Positions 14,207 through 26,275 of a stretch of DNA of 64,000 bases are shown piece by piece. Each line of letters starts with the position of its first letter. The stretch's first letter is position 1. Made by a program: the position numbers and the translations under genes. The notes under the pieces were generated by a model. The model ran no database searches. It worked only from the letters and a program-made list of their open reading frames with translations, and had not been told where the DNA came from. Origin of the DNA: Amblyornis subalaris (taxonomy: Eukaryota > Chordata > Aves > Passeriformes > Ptilonorhynchidae); contig JACAXG010000055.1 of NCBI GenBank assembly GCA_018881555.1, forward strand, positions 620,001-684,000. The letters are read 5' to 3'.

Positions 14207-14220
14207 GGGGGGGGGGGGGG
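14207..14220. repeat. Poly-G run (14 G)
   Basis: Fourteen consecutive G in AT-rich surroundings. Such runs are rare and prone to length error in sequencing. Confidence 0.85.
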
Positions 14221-17200
14221 CTTGCAATGGACAGAAGAATGCTGACCCTAAAATTCCTATGATCTATATTTATGTTATCCTAAAGAGAAAGAGCTCTTTG
14301 TCATTTCTGCAAAGTAAAAACAAAAGATAGGCTTTTAAATAATAGCAGACAGTCTTATACAGCTTAAACCCAATAAATGTTCAGTACTAGGAGAGATTTT
14401 ACTGGTCCCACCACATGCTAACACCTTAGCACTAAGCCTGAACTACAATTAAGAGACTGAGATAAAATGGAAAATATAGGCTCAAGGCAGAAAGACTTAC
14501 AGACCTTAGAAGTGGATTTCTAAATCTCTAAACACAATTTTTCTGAATTGCAGTGATAACTTTTTATTGGGAACTCTCTTGTGCTGCTTTTATAAGTTAT
14601 CATTGTAGCACCAACACAAGTGCACTTGGGATATATATATGGTCATGGATTCAAGCCTGATGTGTGCCTTTACAAGAATGCCTGCGTTTTGCCACACACT
14701 CACACCAAGGAAAAGGTTTTCCACCTTCAGTGTCCAAGACTGCAGTGGTACTAGGGCATGCCCCTATGATCTTAAAACAGTGGTGAGATTAACTTATAGA
14801 ATAATGCATTTACACAAAATAATTTCCATACTGTCCCTCACAGGACATTACCAGCTGGGACTGAGCCTCCCTGCCCAGGGCCCTGCACTCAAACAAGTGC
14901 TGCTAAATGCCATTTTCTACCAGGGTCCATGCCCAGCAACTCTCTCACTCCTCCTGTGGCGTCAGAGGAGCCATTTACATTACTCTACATAAACTGTGCC
15001 CCTGCTACCTGGCCCAGGGCAGGAACCTCCCATGTTGGTTCAATCAGAAAAGCAGATGGTCTGAAGGCAACTCTGCATATTTTCCCAGGCAAATGCCTGT
15101 TCAGAGAGTACCTCCCAGCAGGCAAGATGATCTCATTCAGACTCAACACCACCATGTGAGTAACAGAGAGCATGACACCAGGCATATTTGTTTCTTTAAT
15201 AAGTGGGTTTATTCTGAGATTATAAAGCTGCCCAATAAAAGTATCAACCTTGTCAGANCTCTCCACAAATATATCCACAAAGAGGAAGTGAATACGCCCG
15301 TGTTCAAGGAACATTATAATGAATAAATAAGTAAATACATAAATAAACAAAATAACCTCCAAAAAAACAACAAAACCAAATATNCCCATCCCCCCATCCC
15401 TACCCCACCCCCTTCTGCAAGCTGGATAAGGCATAGATTGCCACCTACCAAAATTTCTTCTCTGGGTATATTACCACAGCCCCAGTTTTGCCCTCTAGCA
15501 ATGGATTTATCAGTATCTCTATGGTATAATTTAGCTGAAAATGTGAAATTATATATATTTCATATGCTTCAGTAGATGTTTAAATATGTTGATCTTATTT
15601 TTCCCTTTAGTTTATTTAGCATATAAATAGTCTCTTTTCAGTGTTCTGTATATTTTTTCTCTTCCAAAAAAATAGTGCTAGTTATAGGTTAAGAACAGAT
15701 TTTCCATAATACTGCTCTGTTTTTAAGGTATTGTGACTGGTAAATAAAAAAAACCCATATTTACTACCATAACATTAAAGTAGCACAGAGAAGAACTGGC
15801 TCANGGGTTGATTCAATTCAGGAGAGCAAGAATCAACAAAATCCAGAGTGTCTACTTTACCCATCAGGGAACCGTGCAAATATGACTCAAAACTAGTTTG
15901 CCNCATGGTGCCAGACACAGGGAAATACAAAGCCTGCCTCATGTACACATTTCAGCTCTTTTCACAGCCACAGCACGCAGAAGACGGGTGTTCCCAAGAG
16001 GTAAATGTGTGCAGCCCCGCTGGCTGCCGCTGCCAGCTCAGAAGAAGTGAGCGCAAGTTCTCTGAACCACGGAGAGCAGGAGCTGCAAGAAGCCTGTGGA
16101 GGCAGTGGTCACCCCTGCTCTGGCTACTACACAGCTGTGAGGGTGATCTTTGTATCCAGTTTCCAAATGAGCAAAAAATACAGAAAAACCATTTCATGGA
16201 AGTACTCACGTTTTGCCTGGCTTTTCATGTGGTTTCACTTGTTAGAAACATGAAAGGTCTTATTGCAATATGACCAGACAGCTCTCCATGCATCATTTAT
16301 GATTTTTGCAGGGCCACAACCATCTGATAGACGANCAAACCCATTTGACATCAGCCTCACTTCAAAATGTAACAATGATTGCAATTCTCAAGAGAAACTA
16401 CTGCATTTTTCGGAAGGAAGGCAGATAGTATTAAACCAAAGAACAGATTCTCCCACAGTCAGTTGTGGGAGAANGACCACTTCTGCTTCTGTACCAGGCC
16501 AGTACATAAGAAGGTGAACAATTATGAACACTTCACATTTTTGAAACACGTAACATTATGAGTTTCAACACAAATGGGAAAAAAAACTAACCAAACCCAA
16601 ATGTAATGCTGATCATATACTCAGAAGTTTTTGGAGGAACATCAAATCTAACTCTAGATTCCTAATGAATACAAAAAGGCTGATTCTTCACAGTTGGCAG
16701 GTCNGTGTGAGCCATATAACAGAAATTTGTGGCTGTTCTAGCTCTGGAGTTAGAACTAGGGCTATCAAAATTAAATGATGGATGGTAAGGGATGTTTTAC
16801 AGTATCTGCTCCAAGTCTGCTTACATTTTGGATGTGAGCTCCTTTCTCTGCAGTGTGCTGGGAGAGCAGCAGATCTGAATACTCTTGGTTATAAATGTCA
16901 GTTTCAAGCAACTCAGGTGGGATCGACAGCACTAAACTGGCTTAAAAACAGCCCACATGAGAACAGAATCAGACCCAGCAGTTACAAAACAGCTATATTA
17001 GAAGATAGTTAGCTGTTTCCATAGAAATGGAAATATAGATTCAATGCCTTCAAATCAGAGCTCTGAACGAAGCAGGAGTAACCAAACTGTTTGTAAATGT
17101 GTCATGTCAAACAGAAATCTCTGGTAAAAGTACAGGCTTGTAAAGCTTACAAAGCTAATGTAACTAATGTTTATAACAAAAAGTCGGGCAAAATGCAGGC

Positions 17201-17339
17201 CCCAGTGTCTCCAGGCTGCCTTGCTCACTCTTGGGAAGGAGAAGAACTGGAAGGCAATTACGGTTCATCAATTATCGTGGTAGTTCAAACCTTACCCCTG
17301 GGTAGAGCAGCTTACAGTGTTCTCGTAGTTCACACTTAC

Positions 17340-17835
17340 TGGTGCTTACCCCACGGTACATCATGTCCTGCCACAGGGGCAGCATTCCTCCCGCAGCCGG
17401 CACTAGGATGCGGTGCCACCAGATGGCACTCCAGAATGCTCGGCATCACCCCAGCCGCGCTGCTGGGCGGCACAGCTACCTCCCCACCGGGGAGCAGGGG
17501 TCAAGGCCGATAACTAAACGGCCGGAAACACTCCCACGCAGAAATGCCCGTGGGATGTGGGCAGTGACATCCCCTCGCCAGGCACAAACCTCTCCCAGTT
17601 ACGCCTGCAGCGTGGGAGTCCTCGCTCGGTGCCCTGCAGCAGTCGGGGGCCAGCAGCAGCCCTGGCGAGCCCAGCCGTGCTTCCCAGGGCTGGCGTCTAA
17701 ACACCGAAGTGACCGGGACTGGGAGTGCCAAGCTGCCCGANCAGCAACTGCGAAGAGCATCGAAGAGCGAGTGAGGAGAACAAGCAGGAACTGTGAGCGC
17801 AGAAGACACCAGAGCTGCAATCACTGCAAGGAAGG
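17340..17835. promoter_or_regulatory. Isolated CpG-rich block far upstream of MAGI2 (candidate orphan CpG island)
   Basis: By eye this 500-base block has about 30 CpG dinucleotides and over 55% G+C, while the flanks are AT-rich with rare CpG. A weaker CpG enrichment continues to about 18180. It shows no CR1 or other repeat signature I recognise. Open frames cross it on both strands, but none has a recognisable domain. It could be the promoter or first exon of a non-coding RNA, an enhancer-type CpG island, or GC-rich sequence of unknown origin. Four GTAAG donor-like words lie on the minus strand at its left edge (17291-17349). Confidence 0.4.
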
Positions 17836-18189
17836 CTGAAGACCCTGTGGCTGGGAGGTGATAACAAAGCACTGGCAGCCACAGCACCAGCAGCGCCCAG
17901 CCTTTCAGGAGGGAGCCACAGCTCTGCCTCTCACCGTTCTTATTCCACACATAACGAAAATCAATTAGCAGGCACTTTTCTTTCGAGCTTAATCCCAATC
18001 TTGGGCATTTCATTAGCTTGGGAGAGTGTTGGCGACTCCCACATCAGCAAGAATTTCCCGATTGCTTTCAGAAACGCTGCTTGCTGCATTCCTCTGAGAA
18101 ATGCCTTCCCATTTGCACAGCATAAACAAGCACGGGCATGGGCGAGACTTTCTGAAACCCTTTGCAGCAGCGTAAAGTGGATNCTCCTC

Positions 18190-21100
18190 CACATGCCTTT
18201 ATTTCTAAGGATGAACTTTGTCTTCTCTGGTTCTATCAGTACTTTTTAAAGATTTTTTTTTGGTGATAAAATGAAAATAGGAAAGTGGATAAAAGGAAAG
18301 AGCAAAATGTAACTAAAACAACAAATTGACACTTCCTGGGGAAGACTGAAAAAAAAATTAATTTTTTAAAGTATTTTGCNCTAGACATTATTCTTAATTT
18401 CCAGTATATCATCTTGTCCACTGTGGTTTCATATGGTCTTTTAATTATCTTTGATCATAATGGCAGGTTCCAGACCCTTATTTCTTATTTACAGCATTTT
18501 GTCCTCCATGTCAGCCTACTGTACTTGCAACTGCTTAGCAGATGTTTGTGTTCTTGGTCAGAAGTCATTTATGTGCCTTTGTTCTTTATTAGGAATGGCT
18601 GATTTGGCTAGGCTGAAACTATTGATGGCAATAACAAAAACATGCAAAAATTTCCGACATATTTCAAATACAAATTTCATTATTTTAAGAATAAAGACCT
18701 GCTCTTCCATGGTATTTTTATTCTAATTAGGATGTTCAAGGTCGGTGTTCAGATCCTTCAAAATTGTNCTGTCCTTTCAGCTCAGTCACTGTACCAATGG
18801 CCTAAACCATCGTTATACATGGATACATCAGTTCAGCAATTTTAAAAACTTTCATTTAAATATTTCTATATTGAGGTAAACAGAGATATAGAGCAAAGCT
18901 CTTGAAATACTATGCAGAAGTTTTCCATGCAGAGAGCTCTAGGAAGTAATGAAACAGTTGAACATTTTACACTCACATTTTCAACACTGTGTTTCGCAGA
19001 ACACTAAGTTGGTTACTATGTCATAAATATCTTATTATCTCTATGGACTTGGACAGATAAAAACAGGGGAAAAATCCTATTTCTGAACCATCAATGGAAA
19101 AATATGTGGCTACATCAATGCTTAAAAAAAGAATTACATGAAAAGCCCAAAGCATTTTTGAAAGTAAATGATTAATTCTTGAAAATGCTCGCACATGCAG
19201 CTACAGATATAAAAGCTGAAAAAGTACAGAATCCCCTAATCTCCCTGATTATGCTTCCTTCAAGAAACTGCTCATTAAAATAATTTCATGCATGTCCTCC
19301 TATCATGAGTGAAAATTAGACTGACTGTTCAAAAAAGAAATAAATAAATGGGAGTATTCTTTCTTGTTTCAAAACCAGGTTGAATAAAGAACATAATTTC
19401 CCCTCCTCTCTCACATCCACCCACTCACCCAGTTTTTGTTTAGTGAGGATTTCTTTTTCATTCCTACACCTTTAGCCCTCCCCCAGGTCTTCCTTCCAAC
19501 AGCGCCCCGATCTGTCTGTCTGTGTATGTGACTTACAAACCTATCTGGAAAGGTTTGGCAGCTACTGCTAAACTTGATTAGATCTCAGCTGCTACTCTCA
19601 GCAGGGTATGCTCCTTCCTCTTTGTGGTCCCCTTTTCAGCTCCATGTCTAGCCCCTGTTGACAGTCATGTACTAGGTTTTCCATCACCTTTTTCCTACAA
19701 ACAGCTACATACCCATCTTTTGGTCCCCAGTATTAAGAGCTGGTGAAGACACTTTCCTCTTACCTAGAAGCCAGCACAGTGTTTGTGTGATGAGCAAGAA
19801 AAACAGTCTATTTTCTGTCCAGAGCTTTCAACCTGCCACGTNCTCCGTGTTAATGCATTTAAACACAAGTTATTGGAGCTTCTCAGTCCTTTAAACTGTT
19901 CCACTGTGCATGACATATAGAAATAGCCACTTGATGACACCAAAGACAGAGATTATGTGGGATATGATATATACATTACAAACATAAAGGTGATCAATTC
20001 CTGCTGGAAAGTTACATAAATTTCAGCCCTTGCTCCAAGGACTATTAAATCAGACAGTACAATACNTAATGTGTACTCTCCATGTTCTCACCGTGGGGCA
20101 AAATGTCATCCCTCCTCTCCCTTGAATGCATATTGGTATCTACTCTTCGTAAAATAAAAAAGCTGCATTATCAGAAATGGAGAAATGCAGGTGCCATGTC
20201 ATCAGGCTGCCAAAGGGACTTGACCACAGGATTTTCACTTACTGAACGAACCGTTAGGTGTTGGAAAAATTAGCTATAAAACATGGTTTGTGCATGTAAA
20301 TGTCCTTTCTTACAATTTGACACAAGGCATAAGAATGTCATGAGAATTTTCAGGCTCATATTGAAGACACTAGTGGATCTCTTTCTTGGGCACCCAATTC
20401 TTCCTATACACCGGATGAACATCTAATTATCAACGTATAATTTATACTTAGCCAAGTTTACTCCTCCAAGTTTCCCCTGACTACTCAAAGTTGACTCTGC
20501 AACACTATAACTCTGCAAGACCCAAGTCCTTCTAGAGTCCTACATCTGAAACAAGTGCAATGTGTCTTTAAAAGATGCTCACCCAGATGTAGCACTGATC
20601 AGTCAATTGTTCTCTGCTGCAGGANTTTTCCGAAATCAAGGTGACAATTTACTATCCTAACTGGGGACTTTGGACTCCACCTGCTTAATCTGCATGAAAA
20701 TTTTCACCACAGCTGCTATCTGCAGGTTCTGAATTTGTTACATATTTTATGAAGTATATAAATTTTTTTCACCCAATTATGTTTTCCTATTCCCATGGTT
20801 TCCAAACGATACTTTAAATGAACAGTAGCTGATTTTTGTAGCTGCTTTACAGAAATGCAGCANTTGGAGTCTTGCCCACACAACAGCAAAGTTTTATGGG
20901 TATTAAGAAAAGCAGAATTTATACTTCTAAAGAATTATGTGTATGCTTCCTGCAGCTACTAATGTCAATTTCTCCAAAGATAACCTTACATACATTAATT
21001 TTAATATTCAGAGTTCCCATACAAGCAAGGACACAAATATATCTCCATACTTCACCCATTTATATCTATCTATGCAGGAATATAGCACAAGAAAAAAGGA

Positions 21101-22975
21101 ATAATATCCAGTCAGTTTAATTTTCAAAGCACTCAAAACCTGAGTCCTGCGTCACCATTGTTTTTTCCGTATTGTTTCTGGCATCTCTCACAGTGCCGTA
21201 GGTGTTCTCTAAACTGGGAACAAGGACTCTCATCACAGGAGTNNACCCTGCTCCTGCAGACCTGAGTTTGTGTTTCTCCGCAGCGGCTCCTGAGACACCC
21301 TTGGCTCAGCCGTGCACTTGTGGGTGCTGGTAGGACCCTCCTGTTTGAGATCTACCGAGCAGGGGAAGATCTCACCTCTCTGATATAACATCAGAGGGGC
21401 TTTGGAACCCCACAGCCAAGCGATTCCACCCACCTCTTGTCTGTTGGCAGCTCAGTTATTTCTCTGAGCCTTGTCAAAGACTCCTCAGAAGAGTCTGCAT
21501 AGGGTGGATTTCACTGAGTAGACTCAGTTTTTTAGCTGGTTATCAAAGAAAGCTCCAGATACTAAAATTAAATTTAGCACCTATTAATTTCAGAAGGAAG
21601 AATGAATACCACCACCCTACAGAAATGGTTTTGAACCTTGTATCCAACACTTCAGAGAAGACAGGAGGCATACAGTAAGGAAATCAAGCCCACTTTCTTA
21701 CACTATTATAAAGTATCAATCTGCATCTCTTTCATCCATCTAATTATCATGTTCCATTAAAAACATTGTACCATATGTTGAAGTAAAGATTTGATCATGT
21801 TTGCATGTACACATTTGTTAACAGATTTTGGAAATAATCATAAATTATTGAAGTATAATAATGACTTGTATTTGGACATAGTAGTAAAAAATTATTCTAA
21901 ATAATAATTATGTTATTGTTTTCTTGCTTTTGTGTATACAGGTAATTAAACTGCCACCCTTGAGAAAAAGAATAATTTCTAATTCACTATCAAAAGCTTT
22001 TTACTATGACAGGTATATTAATACTTCTAAGTAAGAAAAAAGTCAAACATGACTGTCATTCAAAGTCAGTTTTAAGATAATTCCCTCTCAAATCAGGGCT
22101 TGGCTAGATTTACATTAATTTTTTCCAAAAAGGCATCTCTAGAGATGCAGGAATCTTCAAGCAGTTGGATCTGATTAAATATGCCATATACAGAGAAGGA
22201 ACAGAAAAGATTAGGACAAGTGAAAAATAGAAAAGATTACATTTCCATGACTTTCCTCTTAGCTTTCTAACTAAATCCTGTCTAACATAGACAGCCATGT
22301 GTTTTAACTTCCATCTACTACTCTGCAAATTATTTTTATGTCCTGTTACATAAGTACATCTTGAGTGCAATAATGCATTAAAGGATAATAAATAAATAGC
22401 AACATAATAAAGAATGGTATATGGCAAAGGGCAGTGCACGGGGACAGCATTCTGTCCAGCTGATTCTTTCCCAAGTGTGTAGCCCACAAATTCAGAAATA
22501 TTTCATTTAAGTTTAANCACTTGAGCACCAGATTTTCATTGCTGTTTTAATAAAATGTAATAATAGATTCATAGTTCCTCATACTAGTTGCAAATTCATC
22601 TGCACTTGTAAATTTTGCCAGGCAGGGTGAACATAAGTATAAAGCTAGGAAATATAAGTAGAAAATTATTTTAGAGCTCATCTGAAGAAAATATGGGAGA
22701 GCCTGAGTAAAGTTTGTGAACTCTGTAGATAAAATATCTTTAAAATAATTTTGAATACCTCAAACATAATTACAAATTCTCTTCCCTTTAGCTTCTTAAA
22801 GGCCATAACATCATCATTTTCTGTGTCAACATAACCATGCAGGGCACTGATCTTAGAACACCTGCAGGAATTTTGCACTCCTTTAATGAGCTATGCCCCT
22901 AAAGAAACTGCTTATTTGTTGAAAGTTCAAAGCATATTTTAAAATGTGTGCATTCAGAGTCTAAATCCATTTGCA
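18190..22975. other. Non-genic sequence, no gene recognised
   Basis: AT-rich sequence without recognised repeats or coding features. The part at 21.1-21.5 kb is a little more GC-rich but has no clear identity. Confidence 0.65.
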
Positions 22976-22979
22976 TTAT

Positions 22980-23360
22980 AGAATAGAATCACATAGTCAT
23001 TTAGATTGGAAAAGACCTCTAGGATCATCGAGTCCAAATCCTACCACAGCGCTACCAAGTCCACCATTAAACCATGTCCCTAAATGCAACATCTACACAT
23101 CCTTTAAAGACCACCAGGGATGGTGACTCCACCACTTCTCTGAGCAGCCTGTTCAAGTGCTTGACAACTGTTTCAGAGAAGAAATTTGTCCTAAATGTAA
23201 ACCTCCCCTGGTACAACTTGAGGCTATTTCCTCTGGTCCTGTCACTTGTTACCTGGAAGAAGAGACCGACCCCCAGCTTGCTACAACCTCCTTTCAGGTA
23301 GTTGTAGAGTAATAAGGTCCCCTCTGAGCCTGACCTGCTCCATAACCTTCCCCAGCACTG
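22980..23360 (-). mobile_element. CR1 LINE 3' fragment
   Basis: On the minus strand the fragment encodes the end of CR1 ORF2, with readable pieces [23 protein letters not shown] and [15 protein letters not shown] (23067-23366 region), followed by the CR1 3' tail ending near 22980. It is strongly 5'-truncated and diverged. A separate tRNA-Ile-type SINE lies about 60 bases away, in the same orientation. Confidence 0.9.
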
Positions 23361-23417
23361 AAGCATTGTTTTTCATGGCCATAAATCACAGTTTTAAAAC
23401 AGGCTACAATAATTTTT

Positions 23418-23540
23418 CACAGAATATTCTGAGCTGGAAGGGACTCACAAGGATTATCAAATACAGCTCTTAAGTGAATAGCTCATACAAGGACTGAACC
23501 CACAACCTTGGTGTTATTAGCACCATGCTCTAACCAACTT
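23418..23540 (-). mobile_element. tRNA-Ile-derived SINE with CR1-like tail (TguSINE1-like)
   Basis: Reading the minus strand from 23540, the head matches tRNA-Ile(AAT) from the D-arm through the anticodon loop (CTAATAAC) to the T-arm with a B-box-like GGTTCAGTCC. The first 14 or so bases of the tRNA, including part of the A box, are lost. The tail, at the left end, has the CR1 3' sequence GGGACTCACAAGG-type block, then AGAATATTCTGTG. This tRNA-head plus CR1-tail structure is that of TguSINE1, a family I recall as restricted to passerines and mobilised by CR1. It is not a functional tRNA gene: the acceptor stem is missing. Confidence 0.72.
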
Positions 23541-23879
23541 TTGGAAAAAAAAATCCCAAACATAAATATAAAATAAAACAAGAGTATGGATATACTTTGA
23601 TTTTACCCAAATATTAGCTCATTTATTAATTCAGAAAAGAAGTTTAAGTTAACAAGGAATAGTTGCAATACTCTTATTTTGGTCAATTAAATTCAATACA
23701 CCAACATCAAGATACTATTATGATAAATGGCTACATTTATTTACTAATTTAGTCTGGCATAGTAGATACACCAATTAGTTTTATTTGTTAGTCCAAATAC
23801 AGGCACTTAAGGAGGTTTATTCCTATTACAAGAAAAGTGAGCTGCATGGCCAGGGATGGAGCCAGAATGCAATCCTATA

Positions 23880-23995
23880 GTTTTTAAGCTCTGGTGGTCA
23901 GGAGGCAAGACTGTAGAGTACAATATTTATCCCTCAGTTTTAGAAGAAGGGATAATTATTGTGCTGTCTGTGTTAAGTCATCCAGAAGCATCGAA
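23880..23995 (+). mobile_element. Possible MIR relic
   Basis: The phrase CCTCAGTTTTAGAAGAAGGG followed by ATAATTATTGTGCTGTCTGT matches the order of the 3' half of MIR. The 5' half is not convincing, so this is a weak call. Confidence 0.3.
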
Positions 23996-26083
23996 TATAA
24001 AAAAAAAATAAAAATCTAAGTCCCCAAAAGAGTTTACAAATCTGGATTACAGCCAAACACAACAGTGAATGAAGTAAGCAGATGGGAGAATAAGGGCTAG
24101 GAAAAGGAGCAAGTTTCTCCTGCTAAGTAGTAGTCACAGCGTAACACCTGCCTACTGCCATCCTCTTATCACTGCAGAAAGCCAAGTGTTAGTAGTAACA
24201 AACACTGTCAAGTGCCATGCTTTTGCAAAAAGGAATGAGCTCCCAAAGAGTAAGCACTCATAACAGTTAAAATCACTGCTAGAATCATAATTTCTAGAGT
24301 CATAAAAAAGTGCCTGTGATTCAGAATAAAAAAATATAAGCCATTACATTCTTTGTAAAAAATTTATGTTGCCTTATACATCTCCAGCAATTATCCTAGA
24401 AAATCATCCACTTTTTCTATGACAAACTAAACTTATAACTACTCAATGATAACATATAAATGTCAAACTAAAGGTAAACTGCAGGATATATGTACCTATA
24501 ATAGAAAAGTGAAGTTCAAGATAAATCATTAAGAACAGAAATTTCAAGTTTATTTTTAAATCTTTTTCCCACTAGGAGCAAAGTGAGTCTCTTAATATTC
24601 ACACAGACTTTGTTTTGATAATTAATTATAACATACATGTATGCAAATCAATTCAATGGAGTTTAATGCTGTCATATTTACACCAAGGAGTGTAAATTAC
24701 TTTGCTTGCTCTTTTTGGCTGAAATAGACTTGCTATATCTAAACCACGAAATTGAGTTATTTTCCTTAAATGAATAGAAAACAAACCTTGAAAAGTTCAA
24801 TTTTGACCTATTTTTTATCAGTCTGGTTACTGCTGTCTAAAAACAAGGTGATTTCTTCCTCCCTTGCAATGACTGAAAACACGTTTTTCAGAAAGACTTC
24901 TGTAAAAGACACTGAAAATTCTAGTCTGCTTCTTTGTTTGCTGTGGATTTATTTTTTAAAAAATAAACTCACTAGCTTGAGAAGACAGTTTCAAAGTTAA
25001 TGTCTTTTAGATTTTGCAATGGTACAATCCAAAAGCAACAACTTTCAATATTTTTTTATGTACAAAAATAATTAAAAAGCCAAATCTGACTAACTTTATT
25101 TCTTTTGAAGACAACGCTAAGATGACAGACTTCAGTAGAAGCCAAGGTACAACAGTGTGCAGATCTGCTTCCAGAAGATCAGTGCATAGACAGAATCTGC
25201 AAGTGGAAACCTGTGTGTTTCCCGAGAGAAGGGGATCCTGAGGTTACTAAATACCAAAACTGAAGGAGCAATATCAGGAAAACAATTAAATGCTTCAGAA
25301 ATAATATTGTTAATTGAGTAGGTCAGACGTTTTCTCATACTAATAGTGCAGGGAAACAGCTGCCAGTGCAGCAGTCATTTTTTAATGCAGCAAGGAAAAA
25401 AAAGATTTGTTCCGTTGACAGGTAAAAATGCACACACGACAATTAAATCATACAATAAATGCAGCACTATGTGGTTCCCACTGAAAATTTGGGTTCACCC
25501 ACTGAGACTTAAAAAGAAGTAAAAAAATACTTCATCATTAGTTTATCTGTGTAGGATGGTGCAACATTTCCCTCTATTTCCAGCACTTCTTTCTAAAGTG
25601 TATCCCACAAAAGATAAATTCCTGTCAAATTAACACTTTATCATTTTCTCTCATCCCTGGGAGAGATCGGTTCCAATCTGAGGCCAGCTGAACTAATACC
25701 AATTGCACCAATTTGGTATTGTAGGAATGCCAATATATAAACCCAGTAAATACATTATTAATTCATTCAGGGCTCCTAGGTTTGTAAATTAAGAGGGTTA
25801 TTAATCTGGGTTTGGAAGAAGTGTCTTAATAGTCTTAATTAATTTTTAAATTGAATTGCATATTAAGAGCTGAACCTTCAGGTCAAGAGGTGCTCAGAAG
25901 CCAATTTAATATAAAAGTCAATGGGACAATTGCTATGAAGGAGTACTGCTCAGTCTAATAATTGCAGAACTGGTCTCCATCCACAACATTGGTTTTGTAC
26001 AACTTTATGGCAAAGATGACGTGGTTCAATGAACACTTATGTTGTAAGACTTTAGAGACTTAGGTCTGGTTGGCACACAACCA
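23996..26083. other. Non-genic sequence, no gene recognised
   Basis: AT-rich. The stretch around 25.64-25.99 kb, containing AAAGTCAATGGGACAATTGC, could be an old repeat or a conserved non-coding element, but I cannot decide from one sequence. Confidence 0.55.
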
Positions 26084-26275
26084 CACAGAATTATTGAATT
26101 GTTGAGACTGGACATGACCTCTGGAGATCACCAAGTCCAACCCCATGCCCAGAGCAGGGTCAAGTAGAGCAGGTTGCTGAGGGCTGAGCCCTGTTGGATC
26201 TTAAATGCCTACAATGAGTCAACCTCTCAGCATAGCCTGTTCTAGTGTTCAATCACCTTCAACTTCTATTATATA
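26084..26275 (-). mobile_element. CR1 LINE 3' fragment (old, diverged)
   Basis: The sequence on the minus strand matches the CR1 3' region: ACAGAATTATTGAATT, then GACATGACCTCTGGAGATCACCAAGTCCAACC as read on the plus strand, followed by the phrase around AGCCTGTTCTAGTGTTCAATCACC. It is about 190 bases and heavily diverged, with no usable coding frame. Confidence 0.82.

Larger units (their letters stand above)
12576..17339. other. Non-genic sequence, no gene recognised
   Basis: AT-rich, with A and G homopolymers at 13.0 and 14.2 kb and a short C-rich patch near 15.38-15.42 kb. The open frames of 117 to 149 codons around 14.6-15.4 kb have no recognisable domains, and some are interrupted by N. 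Confidence 0.65.

Noticed and set aside
14639..15434. Overlapping open frames of 117 to 149 codons on both strands
   Set aside because: No recognisable domains, some frames contain N, and the frames overlap each other on both strands as expected by chance.
23461..23540. tRNA-Ile gene
   Set aside because: The acceptor stem and 5' end are missing, and the right end is followed by a CR1-type tail, so it is a SINE, not a functional tRNA gene.
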